Shown here: in pieces, positions 9,678 through 18,914 of the stretch
How positions within the stretch are numbered: position 1 is the first letter of the stretch
Layout of the letters: every line of letters begins with the position of its first letter
Origin: Silvimonas soli
Lineage (GTDB): Bacteria; Pseudomonadota; Gammaproteobacteria; Burkholderiales; Chitinibacteraceae
Length of the DNA stretch: 64,000 bases
Assembly: GCF_030035605.1 (NCBI RefSeq)
Contig: NZ_CP106736.1
Coordinates: 3,717,001-3,781,000, forward strand
Reading direction: 5' to 3'
Position numbers and translations under genes: made by a program
Notes under the pieces: model-generated
Seen by the model: only the letters and a program-made list of their open reading frames with translations
What the model was told of the DNA's origin: nothing
The model's database searches: none

Positions 9678-10562
9678 TCAGAGGTTCGCGCTGCCAGTCG
9701 TGCCAATTGCGTTCAGTTCTGCCAGAACGGCATCGGACAAGCGCAAGTCGACCGCCTGCAGGTTTTCCCGCAGATGCGCCAGCGACGAGGTGCCAGGAAT
9801 CAACAGTAGGTTCGGCGAGCGATGGAGCAGCCATGCCAATGCCACCTGCATGGGTGTCGCCTCCAGCGTTTGGGCGATTTGCGAGAGCGCCGATGACTGA
9901 ATAGGCGTGAAGCCGCCGAGCGGGAAGAACGGCACGTAAGCAATGCCTTGCTCCGCCAGCGCATCAACCAGCGCGTCATCTGTGCGGTGCACCAGGTTGT
10001 ATTGGTTTTGCACGCAGACAATCGGGGCAATGTGTTGCGCCTCGGCAATCTGGGTGGGCGTTGCGTTGCTTAGGCCGATATGGCGTACCAGCCCGCGTTG
10101 CTGTAACTCGGCCAGCGCAGTGACTTGCCGCTCGATTGATCCTTCTGCGGGCGCGTGGATGTCGCCCATGATGCGGATATTGACGATATCGAGCACATCC
10201 AGGCCAAGGTTGCGCAAGTTGTCATGCACGCCACGTTCCAGATCAGCGGGTTCCAGCGCTGCCAGCCACGCGCCTTTGTCGTCACGAATGGCGCCGAGTT
10301 TGGTGACGAGCACCAGATCATCGCGATACGGATGAAGCGCTTCGCGGATGATCTGGTTGGTAATGTGCGGGCCGTAGAAGTCGCTGGTATCGATGTGATT
10401 GACGCCCGAAGCCACGGCTTCACGCAGCACGGCAACGGCTGCGGCACGATCCTTCGGTGGCCCGAAAACGCCAGGCCCGGCCAGTTGCATTGCACCGTAA
10501 CCCATCCGGCGCACCGGGCGACCGGCCAATTCAAATGTATCTGCTGAAGTGAAGTTCGGCAT
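9678..10562 (-). CDS. ydbC: Aldo/keto reductase, YdbC-like subfamily
   Basis: NAD(P)H-dependent oxidoreductase with a TIM-barrel fold. The sequence follows E. coli YdbC closely from memory, including GYGAMQLAGPGVFGPP near the N-terminus, HIDTSDFYGPH, VTKLGA, HIGLSNATPTQ and PFFPLGGFTP. The catalytic Asp, Tyr and Lys are present. The usual active-site His is replaced: the strand that normally reads QLHR reads NIRI here, a feature of this subfamily rather than a defect. AAGGA precedes the ATG at 10562. The gene is divergent from a LysR-type regulator 96 bp away, its likely controller. The physiological substrate is unknown; pyridoxal has been proposed for related enzymes. Confidence 0.85.
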   Translation of the reverse strand: MPNFTSADTFELAGRPVRRMGYGAMQLAGPGVFGPPKDRAAAVAVLREAVASGVNHIDTSDFYGPHITNQIIREALHPYRDDLVLVTKLGAIRDDKGAWLAALEPADLERGVHDNLRNLGLDVLDIVNIRIMGDIHAPAEGSIERQVTALAELQQRGLVRHIGLSNATPTQIAEAQHIAPIVCVQNQYNLVHRTDDALVDALAEQGIAYVPFFPLGGFTPIQSSALSQIAQTLEATPMQVALAWLLHRSPNLLLIPGTSSLAHLRENLQAVDLRLSDAVLAELNAIGTTGSANL

Positions 10563-10658
10563 GCTGCTTTCCTTGAGGATTGGTGAAGCGAGTATGAGCG
10601 CAATTGTGCTGTTCGATAATCCGGTTTAAATTGCACGGGTTGTTTCAAAAAGTGAACA

Positions 10659-11585
10659 ATGGTTATGGAGTTCAATGATCTCGCGGCATTTGTGTCGGTG
10701 GCCCAGGCGGGCGGTTTTCGCGATGCAGCGCGCATTAATGGTGTGTCGGCTTCGAGTCTGAGTATCGCCGTACGCCGCCTTGAAACCAGGCTCGGTTTAC
10801 GGCTGCTGAACCGCACCACGCGAAGCGTCGCACCAACCGAAGCGGGGCTGCGACTGATGGAACGATTAACACCGTTATTCAGTGAGATGGAGGCGTCACT
10901 CGACGTCTTGAACGGGTTTCGTGACAAGCCGACGGGTACGCTTAAGCTCAATGTGCCATCGAGCGCTGCGCACATCGTCTTGCCGGGCGTTATCGCCGCA
11001 TTCCTGAAAATGTATCCGGATATTCGGGTTGAGGTGGTGGTCGAGGATGGCTTTGTGGACGTGCTGGCCGCTGGCTGCGACGCGGGCATCCGCTACGATG
11101 AGCGACTGGAACAGGACATGATCGCTGTGCCGATCGGCCCACGCGTACAGCGTTTCGCTACCGCTGCGGCACCCGAGTATCTCAATGTTCACGGCAGGCC
11201 CGAACATCCCCGTGATCTATTGGAGCACGCCTGCCTGCGCGGGCAGTTTGCCGGCGGCGCCAAACCGACATGGGATTTCGAACGCGACGGCGAGGTAGTG
11301 CGGCTGGACCCAGCGGGGCCGCTATTGGTGCGGCCGAGCGCTGCTATCGACCTTGCGGTCAGCACCGCGTTGGCCGGGGTTGGCGTAATTCACTTGTTTG
11401 AGGAGATGCTGCGCCCGCATCTGGACAGTGGCGCGCTGGAACCGATTCTTGAACCCTGGTGGCAGCGCTTTTCCGGGCCGTTTCTGTATTACCCAGGCCG
11501 CCGCCATTTACCGGCACCGCTGCGCGCGTTTATTGATTTTCTGAAAACACGTGAGGAGACTGGGGCGTTGCTGCCGATGCGCTGA
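10659..11585 (+). CDS. LysR-family transcriptional regulator
   Basis: LTTR of 308 aa. The N-terminal winged helix (residues about 3-62) contains AARINGVSASSLSIAVRRLE and LGLRLLNRTTRSVAPTEAG, both typical of the DNA-binding domain. The rest is the periplasmic-binding-protein-like effector domain. The start is ATG 10659, with a second ATG two codons later and no clear Shine-Dalgarno site. It is transcribed away from the YdbC-like reductase, the classic arrangement for an LTTR and its target. The effector cannot be predicted. Confidence 0.9.
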   Translation: MVMEFNDLAAFVSVAQAGGFRDAARINGVSASSLSIAVRRLETRLGLRLLNRTTRSVAPTEAGLRLMERLTPLFSEMEASLDVLNGFRDKPTGTLKLNVPSSAAHIVLPGVIAAFLKMYPDIRVEVVVEDGFVDVLAAGCDAGIRYDERLEQDMIAVPIGPRVQRFATAAAPEYLNVHGRPEHPRDLLEHACLRGQFAGGAKPTWDFERDGEVVRLDPAGPLLVRPSAAIDLAVSTALAGVGVIHLFEEMLRPHLDSGALEPILEPWWQRFSGPFLYYPGRRHLPAPLRAFIDFLKTREETGALLPMR

Positions 11586-11680
11586 ATCAATGGTGCGACC
11601 GAACGCATATGCACGCCGGCCTGCCGGGAACTCAAGTGAGATGCCCGGAGTTTGCGCGGGAGTGTTGGGGAGTGTGTAAC

Positions 11681-12940
11681 TTAGTGCAGAACCAGCAAGG
11701 TACGGCTTTTATCGTCGACGCCGATTTGCTGAATGCTGCAGGTGTGAGACTTTTGATCGCGGCTGTAGACCAATTGGTGAGAAGCCTCCGGGCACGATTC
11801 AGCCAGTAGTTGTTCGCTATTGGCGGTGATCGCTTCCAGTGGACGGCCCAGCAAGTCGGTGGGTGGTGTGTTCAGCCGTTCGCACATCGGGTTGTTAACA
11901 AACTCGATAATGCCCTTGCGCACCAGCATGAACGGCACCGGCAAGGCATCGGCCACACCTTCAGATAACGGATCAGAAGACGCCATCATCGCCTCGGCGG
12001 CTTTTACGTGAGTAATGTCGATAGCAATCGACAATATATATACGTCGCCGTCGCGGACCAGTGGTTGCTTGGTGATATCGAACCAGTGGGTGCGCCCGTT
12101 AGGCAGTGTCCAGTGATCAACAATGCGCACGGTCTCGCCCAGTTCCAGTACGTCAGTATCGCCCAGCGTGAAGGGCAGGCGGGTGTCATGCACGGCCAGA
12201 TGCGATTGCACCAGCAATTCGTGGCCCAGCGTGGTTTGCGTCGCCCGGTTTACCAGCAAGAAGCGACCATGCTTGTCGCGTACAAAAATCAGGTTGGGGC
12301 TGGAATCAATGATCTGGTGCACAAACAGCTGCTGGTTGAAGAGAGCTTCTTCAGTGGCCTTCATCTGTGTGATATCGCGGATCACCGCCAGGCATTCGCC
12401 AGCAGACAAAGGTAGCAGGCGGGCCTCAAAGACACGTTGGCTGTCTTCGGCGCCGTTACCCAGGCGGTATTCAAACTGTTGCAGTGTCTGGGCGCTTTGC
12501 ACAGAAATGAGCGCTTCCAGATACTGGCGCGAGACGCGAGCTGGAAACAAACCGGACAAACGCTCGTTGCCGCCATGCGCGGTAGGGTGGTGCGTGGCGC
12601 CAGCCTGGTTGAGCGGCGTTACAGTACGGTTGGCGTAGTCGATGCGCCAGACCAGATCCGGTAAGCAATGAGCAATAGGCGTCGCTGCTTCATCAATGGC
12701 CTGTTGCAGCATGCTGTCGGGCTCGGTTGCGGGCTGCGGCTTGTTGCTGGTGGCCATCAATGCCAGCCAGATCGTTCCGGCAACCAGCCATGCTTCGATG
12801 ACCCACAGCGGCATGCCAGGCTTTACGCCGCCCCACAGGTGCAATGCGCATATGCCGCCCACGCTCACCAACAGAGCAATACCAAGCGGTACTGGGCGGG
12901 GATTCACACTAAGAGTTCGTGGAGCAAGCGGCATGGACAT
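11681..12940 (-). CDS. Membrane-anchored multi-PAS sensor protein without an output domain
   Basis: Protein of 419 aa. Residues about 18-65 hold two membrane helices (LGIALLVSVGGICALHLWGG and WVIEAWLVAGTIWLALMA). PAS folds follow: one near 85-190 ending in ECLAVIRDITQMKATEEAL, one near 195-310 ending in ISIAIDITHVKAAEA, and a third C-terminal PAS core ending at the stop. No histidine kinase, GGDEF, EAL or HTH region remains after the last PAS. It may hand its signal to a partner, or it may be a kinase or cyclase that has lost its output domain. About 95 bp separates its stop from the LysR gene, with no remnant I recognise. Confidence 0.75.
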   Translation of the reverse strand: MSMPLAPRTLSVNPRPVPLGIALLVSVGGICALHLWGGVKPGMPLWVIEAWLVAGTIWLALMATSNKPQPATEPDSMLQQAIDEAATPIAHCLPDLVWRIDYANRTVTPLNQAGATHHPTAHGGNERLSGLFPARVSRQYLEALISVQSAQTLQQFEYRLGNGAEDSQRVFEARLLPLSAGECLAVIRDITQMKATEEALFNQQLFVHQIIDSSPNLIFVRDKHGRFLLVNRATQTTLGHELLVQSHLAVHDTRLPFTLGDTDVLELGETVRIVDHWTLPNGRTHWFDITKQPLVRDGDVYILSIAIDITHVKAAEAMMASSDPLSEGVADALPVPFMLVRKGIIEFVNNPMCERLNTPPTDLLGRPLEAITANSEQLLAESCPEASHQLVYSRDQKSHTCSIQQIGVDDKSRTLLVLH

Positions 12941-13158
12941 GGTCAGCAGATGATTTCTGACGAATTTGCGCTAGAGCAAGGGGTAGGTCAAGCAGAGCTT
13001 GGGATTTAAGCGACGGGCGTGGAAACAAGCCGTTAAGTGTTGCCGAATCGCCACGCGATGCGTGATTATTCTTACTTGTTATGTAATTTTTATTGATTTA
13101 ATACTAGAGAAATACTGCTGAACAACTGAGGCGAACTTGACTGCAACAAGAGTGTTGC

Positions 13159-13235
13159 TGGCGGAGCGGACGGGACTCGAACCCGCGACCCCCGGCGTGA
13201 CAGGCCGGTATTCTAACCAACTGAACTACCGCTCC
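13159..13235 (-). tRNA. tRNA-Asp (anticodon GTC)
   Basis: Reading the minus strand, the acceptor stem GGAGCGG pairs with CCGCTCC, followed by discriminator G and an encoded CCA. The anticodon arm loop reads CTGTCAC (GTC) and the T-arm contains GGTTCGAGTCC. All four arms pair well. Confidence 0.97.
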
Positions 13236-13244
13236 GCAGCGGTT

Positions 13245-13320
13245 TGGTGGGTGATGACGGGATCGAACCGCCGACATTCTGCGTGTAAGGCAGACGCTCT
13301 ACCATCTGAGCTAATCACCC
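13245..13320 (-). tRNA. tRNA-Val (anticodon TAC)
   Basis: Minus strand. Acceptor GGGTGAT pairs with ATCACCC, discriminator A and encoded CCA. The anticodon stem-loop TCTGC-CTTACAC-GCAGA gives anticodon TAC; the T-arm has GGTTCGATCCC. It is 9 bases upstream of tRNA-Asp and is probably cotranscribed with it. Confidence 0.97.
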
Positions 13321-13516
13321 GTCTCTCGTCGAGAGGTGCGCATTAGAGCATGGGGGTTTAGGGCTGTCAAATACTTTTTTGCGGGGAAGTAGCAAAACCG
13401 TAAAAATCGATAAATAAAGTGTCTCCCTCCAGGTTTCGCCCATTGCGCATGTAGTCATGCGGCCATCGCATTTGGTATAAATTGCCTCCAGATCAGACAA
13501 GAACAAAACATCCTCA

Positions 13517-14383
13517 GTGAAAGTCTCCAAATTCCTTATATCAGACAAGACCCGCTGGATTGCAGCGCTGGATTTGTTGCTGATCGTTGTACTTGCCTGG
13601 GTGTGCGCCGGCTTTTTCTGGCAACTGTTCGCGCCGCATTCGCCGCAGGTGCGTTTAACACCGTCGGTACAGGCGCCACGTAGCGCGTCCATGCAGTGGA
13701 GCGGCGCGCGCACCTGGTTCGGTTCTGGGGCGAGTAATGCGGGTGCGAGTAACCTGTCCGCTCAATTGATTGCAGTGATTGCCGGTGGCGATGATTACAG
13801 TGCGGCGATCTTTACCGGTCTGGATGCGTCCATGCCCACCGCTGTCAAAGTGGGGCAAGAATTAAAACCCGGTATAAAACTCACGCGCGTGGAGCGTGAT
13901 CATGTAGAACTGCTGGAGCACGGTACGACCTCGCGCCTGCTGCTACAGGGAGCTAATGCTTCGGCAGTCGCCATTGCCGGTGCGGTGCCAGGTGGCGTGA
14001 ATGGTGGTCGTGCAACTGGTGGCATGGCTGCGCCACCCCAAGCGCCGCCAGGTGATGGCGCTGCGACCGAAGGGCCATCGTCTACCTTGACGCGCGGACA
14101 ACTGGCTTCAGCCATGCAGAACGCGAATATTTCGGATTGGGCCAAAGGGATCAGTACAGCGTCCGTTGGCGGCATCCAGATTGATAATCCATCCCAGCAG
14201 CCGTTTGCCGGGCCGCTCGGGTTGCAAAGTGGTGATGTGCTCAAGAGCGTCAATGGCGCCAATCTGGCACAGAACACCGATATTTCTACGTTGTACACCG
14301 CGTTTAGTCAGCAGTCCCAGGTGCAGCTTGTGCTTATTCGGCACGGCAACCTGTTGCGCCTGCGTTATCAGATTCAGCCTTGA
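13517..14383 (+). CDS. gspC: Type II secretion system protein GspC
   Basis: Inner-membrane clamp protein linking the T2SS inner-membrane platform to the GspD secretin. A short cytoplasmic start is followed by one membrane helix (LDLLLIVVLAWVCAGFFWQL), then a periplasmic HR domain (about 75-160) that should contact GspD. A Gly/Pro/Ala-rich linker (about 160-200) leads to a C-terminal PDZ-like domain (PLGLQSGDVLKSVNGANL) ending at residue 288. The start is GTG at 13517 with a weak ribosome-binding site. The gspD start is only 9 bases past the stop, so they form one operon. Confidence 0.88.
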   Translation: MKVSKFLISDKTRWIAALDLLLIVVLAWVCAGFFWQLFAPHSPQVRLTPSVQAPRSASMQWSGARTWFGSGASNAGASNLSAQLIAVIAGGDDYSAAIFTGLDASMPTAVKVGQELKPGIKLTRVERDHVELLEHGTTSRLLLQGANASAVAIAGAVPGGVNGGRATGGMAAPPQAPPGDGAATEGPSSTLTRGQLASAMQNANISDWAKGISTASVGGIQIDNPSQQPFAGPLGLQSGDVLKSVNGANLAQNTDISTLYTAFSQQSQVQLVLIRHGNLLRLRYQIQP

Positions 14384-14392
14384 CGGATTGCA

Positions 14393-16615
14393 ATGAAACC
14401 TCGTTTTCGCCCTTTATTGATTGCCTGTTTGCTCGCCAGCCAGCTCGTTGGCGCCGTAGACAACACAGTCATGCTCAACTTTGTGAATGCCGATCTTGAA
14501 TCAACCATCAAGGCAGTTGGTCTGATCAGTGGCAAGAATTTCGTGATCGATCCGCGGGTAAAGGGAACGGTCAATATCGTTTCTGCAGAACCCGTGGCGC
14601 GCGATGCGGTTTATCCGATTCTGCTGTCGGCATTGCGCCAGCAAGGTTTCACCGCGCTGGAAGCCAATGGCGTGGTCAAGGTTATGCCTGAGGCTGACGC
14701 CAAGCAAAATTTCAGCGCCACCGGCCAGCGTGGCATGAAACTCAGTGGCGATCACATCGTTACCCAGGTGTATCCACTCAAGTTTGAATCTGCCACGCAG
14801 CTGGTACCGATCTTGCGCCCGTTGGTATCGCCCAATAATACGGTGGCTGCTTACCCGGCTGGCAATACGCTGGTGATTACCGACTACGCAGACAACGTGC
14901 GTCGCCTGAACCGGATTATCGACAGCATTGACCAGCCCGCATCGTCAGATATTTTCCCGATTCAGCTGAAGTACGCTTCGGCGCTGGATGTGGCGCAGAC
15001 GCTGGCCAAGCTGATGCCGGAAATCTCCATGCAGGGGGTTACGCCGACCAATAATCCGGGTGAGGGCATTCGCCGCAGCACGGTGGTGCCGGATGTGCGC
15101 AGCAATGCCTTGCTGGTGCGTTCGGAAAACGTCGCGACGGCCCAGCAGATCAAACGCATTGTCGAAACACTGGATCAGCCCGGCGCAGCTGGCGGCAATA
15201 TCCATGTGATTTACCTGCGCAACGCTGAGTCATCCAAACTGGCCAGCACCATCAAGGGGATTCTGAGCGGTCAGGACTCGGGCAACACGGGTTCGCAATC
15301 GACCAGCCTGGCATCTTCGGCCAGCCAAAGTAACAGTTCAAACGGTAGTACCGGATCCAGCACCGGCTTGTCTGGCATGAGCAGTTCCACTTCGCCGTCG
15401 ACGACAACCAGCACCAGCAACACCCAGCCAACTTCCACCAGCGTTCAGGTGGGTGGCACCAATGTATTGATCACAGCCGACCCGATGACCAACTCGTTGA
15501 TCATTACCGCGCCGGACAATATCTATAACAACTTGCGTGAAGTGGTAGACAAGCTTGATGTGCGCCGCGCGCAGGTTTATGTCGAAGCCATCATTGCCGA
15601 AGTAAATGCCTCCAAGCTCAGCGAACTGGGCGTGCAGTGGCTGCTGGCGGGCGATAATGCCAGCGCGTCGGCGATCGGTTTGTCGTCGCTGGCAACCGGT
15701 GTCGGCACACTGAACAATTCGCTGGGCAACATCATTTCCAGCATCGCGACCAGAACCTTTTCCAGCACACCCGGTGGCTTTAACGTTGGCGTGGTGAATG
15801 GCTCGGCGCAAGGCAATGGCAGTACCCCGACGGTGGGTGCATTGCTGTCGGCTTTGCAAAACACTGGCGATGCCAACGTGCTGTCCACGCCAAATCTGGT
15901 GACGCTGGATAACGAAGAAGCCAAGATCATGGTCGGTCAGAACATCCCGATCCTGACTGGGCAGACCGCATCCACTGGCTCCAACCAGAACCCGTTCAAC
16001 ACCTATACCCGCCAGGATATCGGTATTACCCTGGCGGTGCGCCCGCAAGTGTCGGAAGGCGGCACCATCACCATGCAGGTTTACCAGGAAGTGTCAGATG
16101 TTGATACCACGGTGAACACCAACGGCGGCGGCATTGCTACCAAAAAACGCACTATTGATTCCAAGGTGCTGGTCGACAACGGGCAGACCATCGTGCTGGG
16201 CGGCCTGCTGCAGGATCAGTCTTCCAATGGCGAAAACAAAGTGCCATTGCTGGGCGACATTCCTTATATCGGCGCCTTGTTCCGCTACCAGAGCCGCAAC
16301 TGGAGCAAGACCGACCTGATGGTGTTCCTGCGCCCGGTCATTTTGTATGACGCCAAAGATACCGATCGCCTCTCGGCAGATCGTTACCAGTATCTGCGCA
16401 AGGTGCAGCAAGAATTCAAGATGTCGGACAGCTTCGTCTTGCCTGCGGTGCCAACCGTGGTGATGCCTGAAATGAAAGACCGGCCAGATGCACCTACCAC
16501 CGGCTCACGTTACGGTGTTCCGCAAAGCAAGGCCGCGCCAGCACCCGCTGCCGCACCGGCTGTACCCAAGGCCGATGCCAGCGCCCCGGCAGCCGCTGAG
16601 GGTGTAGCCAAGTGA
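14393..16615 (+). CDS. gspD: Type II secretion system secretin GspD
   Basis: Outer-membrane multimeric channel through which folded exoproteins leave the cell. It has a signal peptide (PLLIACLLASQLVGAV), the N0 domain from VMLNFVNADLESTIKAVG, then N1-N3 repeats. A Ser/Thr-rich insert of about 60 residues (near 300-350) interrupts the N3 domain. The C-terminal secretin domain contains VPLLGDIPYIGALFRYQ. The last 60 residues are Ala/Pro-rich, possibly a pilotin-binding or flexible tail. The 740 aa length is normal. Its stop overlaps the gspE start by 4 bases. Confidence 0.95.
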   Translation: MKPRFRPLLIACLLASQLVGAVDNTVMLNFVNADLESTIKAVGLISGKNFVIDPRVKGTVNIVSAEPVARDAVYPILLSALRQQGFTALEANGVVKVMPEADAKQNFSATGQRGMKLSGDHIVTQVYPLKFESATQLVPILRPLVSPNNTVAAYPAGNTLVITDYADNVRRLNRIIDSIDQPASSDIFPIQLKYASALDVAQTLAKLMPEISMQGVTPTNNPGEGIRRSTVVPDVRSNALLVRSENVATAQQIKRIVETLDQPGAAGGNIHVIYLRNAESSKLASTIKGILSGQDSGNTGSQSTSLASSASQSNSSNGSTGSSTGLSGMSSSTSPSTTTSTSNTQPTSTSVQVGGTNVLITADPMTNSLIITAPDNIYNNLREVVDKLDVRRAQVYVEAIIAEVNASKLSELGVQWLLAGDNASASAIGLSSLATGVGTLNNSLGNIISSIATRTFSSTPGGFNVGVVNGSAQGNGSTPTVGALLSALQNTGDANVLSTPNLVTLDNEEAKIMVGQNIPILTGQTASTGSNQNPFNTYTRQDIGITLAVRPQVSEGGTITMQVYQEVSDVDTTVNTNGGGIATKKRTIDSKVLVDNGQTIVLGGLLQDQSSNGENKVPLLGDIPYIGALFRYQSRNWSKTDLMVFLRPVILYDAKDTDRLSADRYQYLRKVQQEFKMSDSFVLPAVPTVVMPEMKDRPDAPTTGSRYGVPQSKAAPAPAAAPAVPKADASAPAAAEGVAK

Positions 16616-18081
16616 GTGCCCGGCTGGTTCCTTACCACTTTGCCCGTGATTTCGGGGTGGTCGACGTAGAACAACATGAGAACTCCGTTCATGTGCTGAT
16701 GCGGCGTGGCGCTGATCTTTCGGCACTCAACGAATTGCGTCGGGTGGCTGGCAAGCCACTGGATGTCGAACTGCTGGACGTCGAAACCTTCGAAACCCGC
16801 TTGTCCAGCTTGTTCAGCAATGCCGGCAGCGCCTCATCCAGCGTGGCGGATGACCTCGAAAGCAACATTGATCTCTCGCGGCTGGCGCAAGAACTGCCAG
16901 AAATCGAAGATTTGCTGGAAAGCGAAGGCGACGCGCCCATTATTCGCTTGATAAACGCACTGCTGACCGAAGCGCTGCGCGAGAACGCATCCGATCTGCA
17001 CCTGGAGCCTTTCGAAACGCGCTCCGTGGTGCGCTTCCGGGTCGATGGTCAACTGCGTGACATCCTTGAACCCAAGCGCGCGCTGCATGCTGCGCTGGTA
17101 TCGCGGATCAAGGTTATGGCCGGGCTGGATATCGCTGAAAAGCGCATGCCGCAAGATGGCCGTATCACCCTGCGTATTGCCGGTCGTCCGGTAGACGTGC
17201 GCGTGTCCACGCTGCCTACTGGCCACGGCGAACGCGCGGTGCTGCGTTTGCTGGATAAATCGGCCGGGCGGCTGGATCTGGAAAAGCTCGGCATGGGCAA
17301 GGACACGCTCGATCTGCTGCAGTCCATGCTCAATGAGCCACACGGTATTGTGCTGGTTACCGGGCCAACCGGCTCCGGCAAGACCACGACCTTGTACGCC
17401 GCCCTGGCGCGCATGGATGCCAAGACCAGCAACATCATGACCGTGGAAGACCCGATCGAGTATGACCTTGATGGCGTGGGTCAGACCCAGGTGAATCCAC
17501 GAATCGACATGAGCTTTGCCCGGGCCTTGCGCGCTATTTTGCGACAGGATCCGGACGTCATCATGATTGGTGAAATCCGCGATCTGGAAACCGCGCAAAT
17601 TGCCGTGCAAGCCTCGCTCACCGGCCATCTGGTGCTGGCAACTTTGCACACCAATGATGCGATCAGCGCCATCACCCGGCTGACCGACATGGGTATAGAA
17701 CCGTTTCTGCTGGCGTCGTCATTATTGGGGGTGCTGGCGCAACGGTTGGCGCGCAAGTTGTGCCCGACCTGTCGCCGTCCGGATGAGCCCACGGCAGAGG
17801 AGCGCGCGGCATTTGAGGGCAAGCCAGTGCCAGCGGTGTTCCGTTCGGCCGGTTGCCCGGATTGCGGCGGTCTTGGTTATCGCGGGCGCACCGGTTTGTA
17901 TGAACTGCTGAAAGTCGATGAAGCTTTGCGTGGCATGATCCATGCCCGCGTGCCGGAGCAGCAACTCAAGGACTACGCGCTGGCCCATGGCATGTTGACC
18001 TTGCGCCAGGACGGATTGCGGCGCGTGTTGCGTGGCGAGACCAGCCTGGAAGAGGTCTGGCGCGTCACTCGCGAAGGCTGA
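16612..18081 (+). CDS. gspE: Type II secretion system ATPase GspE
   Basis: Cytoplasmic hexameric ATPase that powers pseudopilus assembly. N-terminal N1E/N2E regions are followed by the PilB/GspE core with Walker A GPTGSGKTTTLYA, Asp box VEDPIEYDLDGVGQTQVN, Walker B DVIMIGEIRDLETA and the His box. The tetracysteine zinc motif is intact (CPTC then CPDC, about 40 residues apart), as in GspE and unlike some PilB. The GTG start overlaps the gspD stop (GTGA), indicating translational coupling. gspF and the pseudopilins do not follow, so the rest of the system must be encoded elsewhere. Confidence 0.95.
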   Translation: MSARLVPYHFARDFGVVDVEQHENSVHVLMRRGADLSALNELRRVAGKPLDVELLDVETFETRLSSLFSNAGSASSSVADDLESNIDLSRLAQELPEIEDLLESEGDAPIIRLINALLTEALRENASDLHLEPFETRSVVRFRVDGQLRDILEPKRALHAALVSRIKVMAGLDIAEKRMPQDGRITLRIAGRPVDVRVSTLPTGHGERAVLRLLDKSAGRLDLEKLGMGKDTLDLLQSMLNEPHGIVLVTGPTGSGKTTTLYAALARMDAKTSNIMTVEDPIEYDLDGVGQTQVNPRIDMSFARALRAILRQDPDVIMIGEIRDLETAQIAVQASLTGHLVLATLHTNDAISAITRLTDMGIEPFLLASSLLGVLAQRLARKLCPTCRRPDEPTAEERAAFEGKPVPAVFRSAGCPDCGGLGYRGRTGLYELLKVDEALRGMIHARVPEQQLKDYALAHGMLTLRQDGLRRVLRGETSLEEVWRVTREG

Positions 18082-18100
18082 GTTCTGCTGAGTCAGCTTT

Positions 18101-18124
18101 GGGCCGCACCGCGTATTGCGGCCC
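18101..18124. terminator. GC-rich hairpin after gspE
   Basis: Perfect 8-bp stem GGGCCGCA / TGCGGCCC with an 8-base loop, 20 bases past the gspE stop. There is no T-run, so it may be an mRNA 3' stabiliser or a weak terminator. Its position marks the end of the gspCDE unit. Confidence 0.4.
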
Positions 18125-18260
18125 GGTTGCCGAGATTGCTGCACCGCCTGAATTGGCAGTGCAGCAAATCGGGTATCACCGTCTACCATTACTCCTGAAG
18201 CTGGTAATGCGCTTGGCATATTATGGCGCGACCCTAAATGGCTTGATCAGGAGAAACTGC

Positions 18261-18869
18261 ATGCGCCAAAACATCCTCTTCGCCAGCCTGGCGAGCCTGT
18301 TGCTGGTGTGGACGAGCATGGCCAGTGCGGCCGATGCTGCTGCCAGCGCGGTGGAAGCCCACGTTGAAAAAGCCGGACAGACCGTCAAGCTCGATAGCGA
18401 ATTCACCGTACCGGTGTCTCGCGAAATCGCCTGGCAAGTCCTCACGGATTTTGAGCACATGGCTTCATTTGTGCCGAATCTGACCAGCAGTCAGGTACTG
18501 GAACGCACGCCCAAATCGCTCAAGGTTGAGCAAAAAGGCTCAGTACCGTTCGGACCGTTTCACGTCGCTTATGATTCGATCCGCGAAGTGGAGTTGACGC
18601 CGATGACCGAAATCCACGCCAAGGCAGTGGGTGGCGATTCGGGAGCCATGACCAGTGTCAGTACCCTATCCGAAAAGAACGGCCAGACCGTGGTAAGCTA
18701 CCGCGCCGAATGGACGCCGACGTCCAAACTGGTGGGTAGCTTCGGCACCGGTGCCGCACGTGATCAATTGCTGCATCAATTTTCTGCCATGGAGCAGGAA
18801 ATGCTGCGTCGCGGGGGCCATAAAGGCAAAGCTGCGGATGCCTCAGCCGCTGATGCCGCTGCCCAATAG
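18261..18869 (+). CDS. Exported SRPBCC (START-like) family protein
   Basis: Protein of 202 aa with a clear signal peptide (NILFASLASLLLVWTSMASA, cleavage near residue 23). The mature part is a ligand-binding SRPBCC/polyketide-cyclase fold: the family start FTVPVSREIAWQVLTDFEHM is followed by beta-strands and a C-terminal helix. The Ala/Lys-rich last 15 residues look disordered. The reading frame extends back to 18099, but the ATG at 18261 has AGGAG 9 bases upstream and starts the signal peptide. The role is unknown; periplasmic lipid or small-molecule binding is inference. Confidence 0.75.
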   Translation: MRQNILFASLASLLLVWTSMASAADAAASAVEAHVEKAGQTVKLDSEFTVPVSREIAWQVLTDFEHMASFVPNLTSSQVLERTPKSLKVEQKGSVPFGPFHVAYDSIREVELTPMTEIHAKAVGGDSGAMTSVSTLSEKNGQTVVSYRAEWTPTSKLVGSFGTGAARDQLLHQFSAMEQEMLRRGGHKGKAADASAADAAAQ

Positions 18870-18914
18870 CCACTCACTTTTCAATTCATCCGATAGATTC
18901 CGTTCCAGACCCAT

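Noticed and set aside
13159..13320. tRNA pair as an integration site
   Set aside because: No integrase, direct repeat of a tRNA end or unusual composition is seen on either side.
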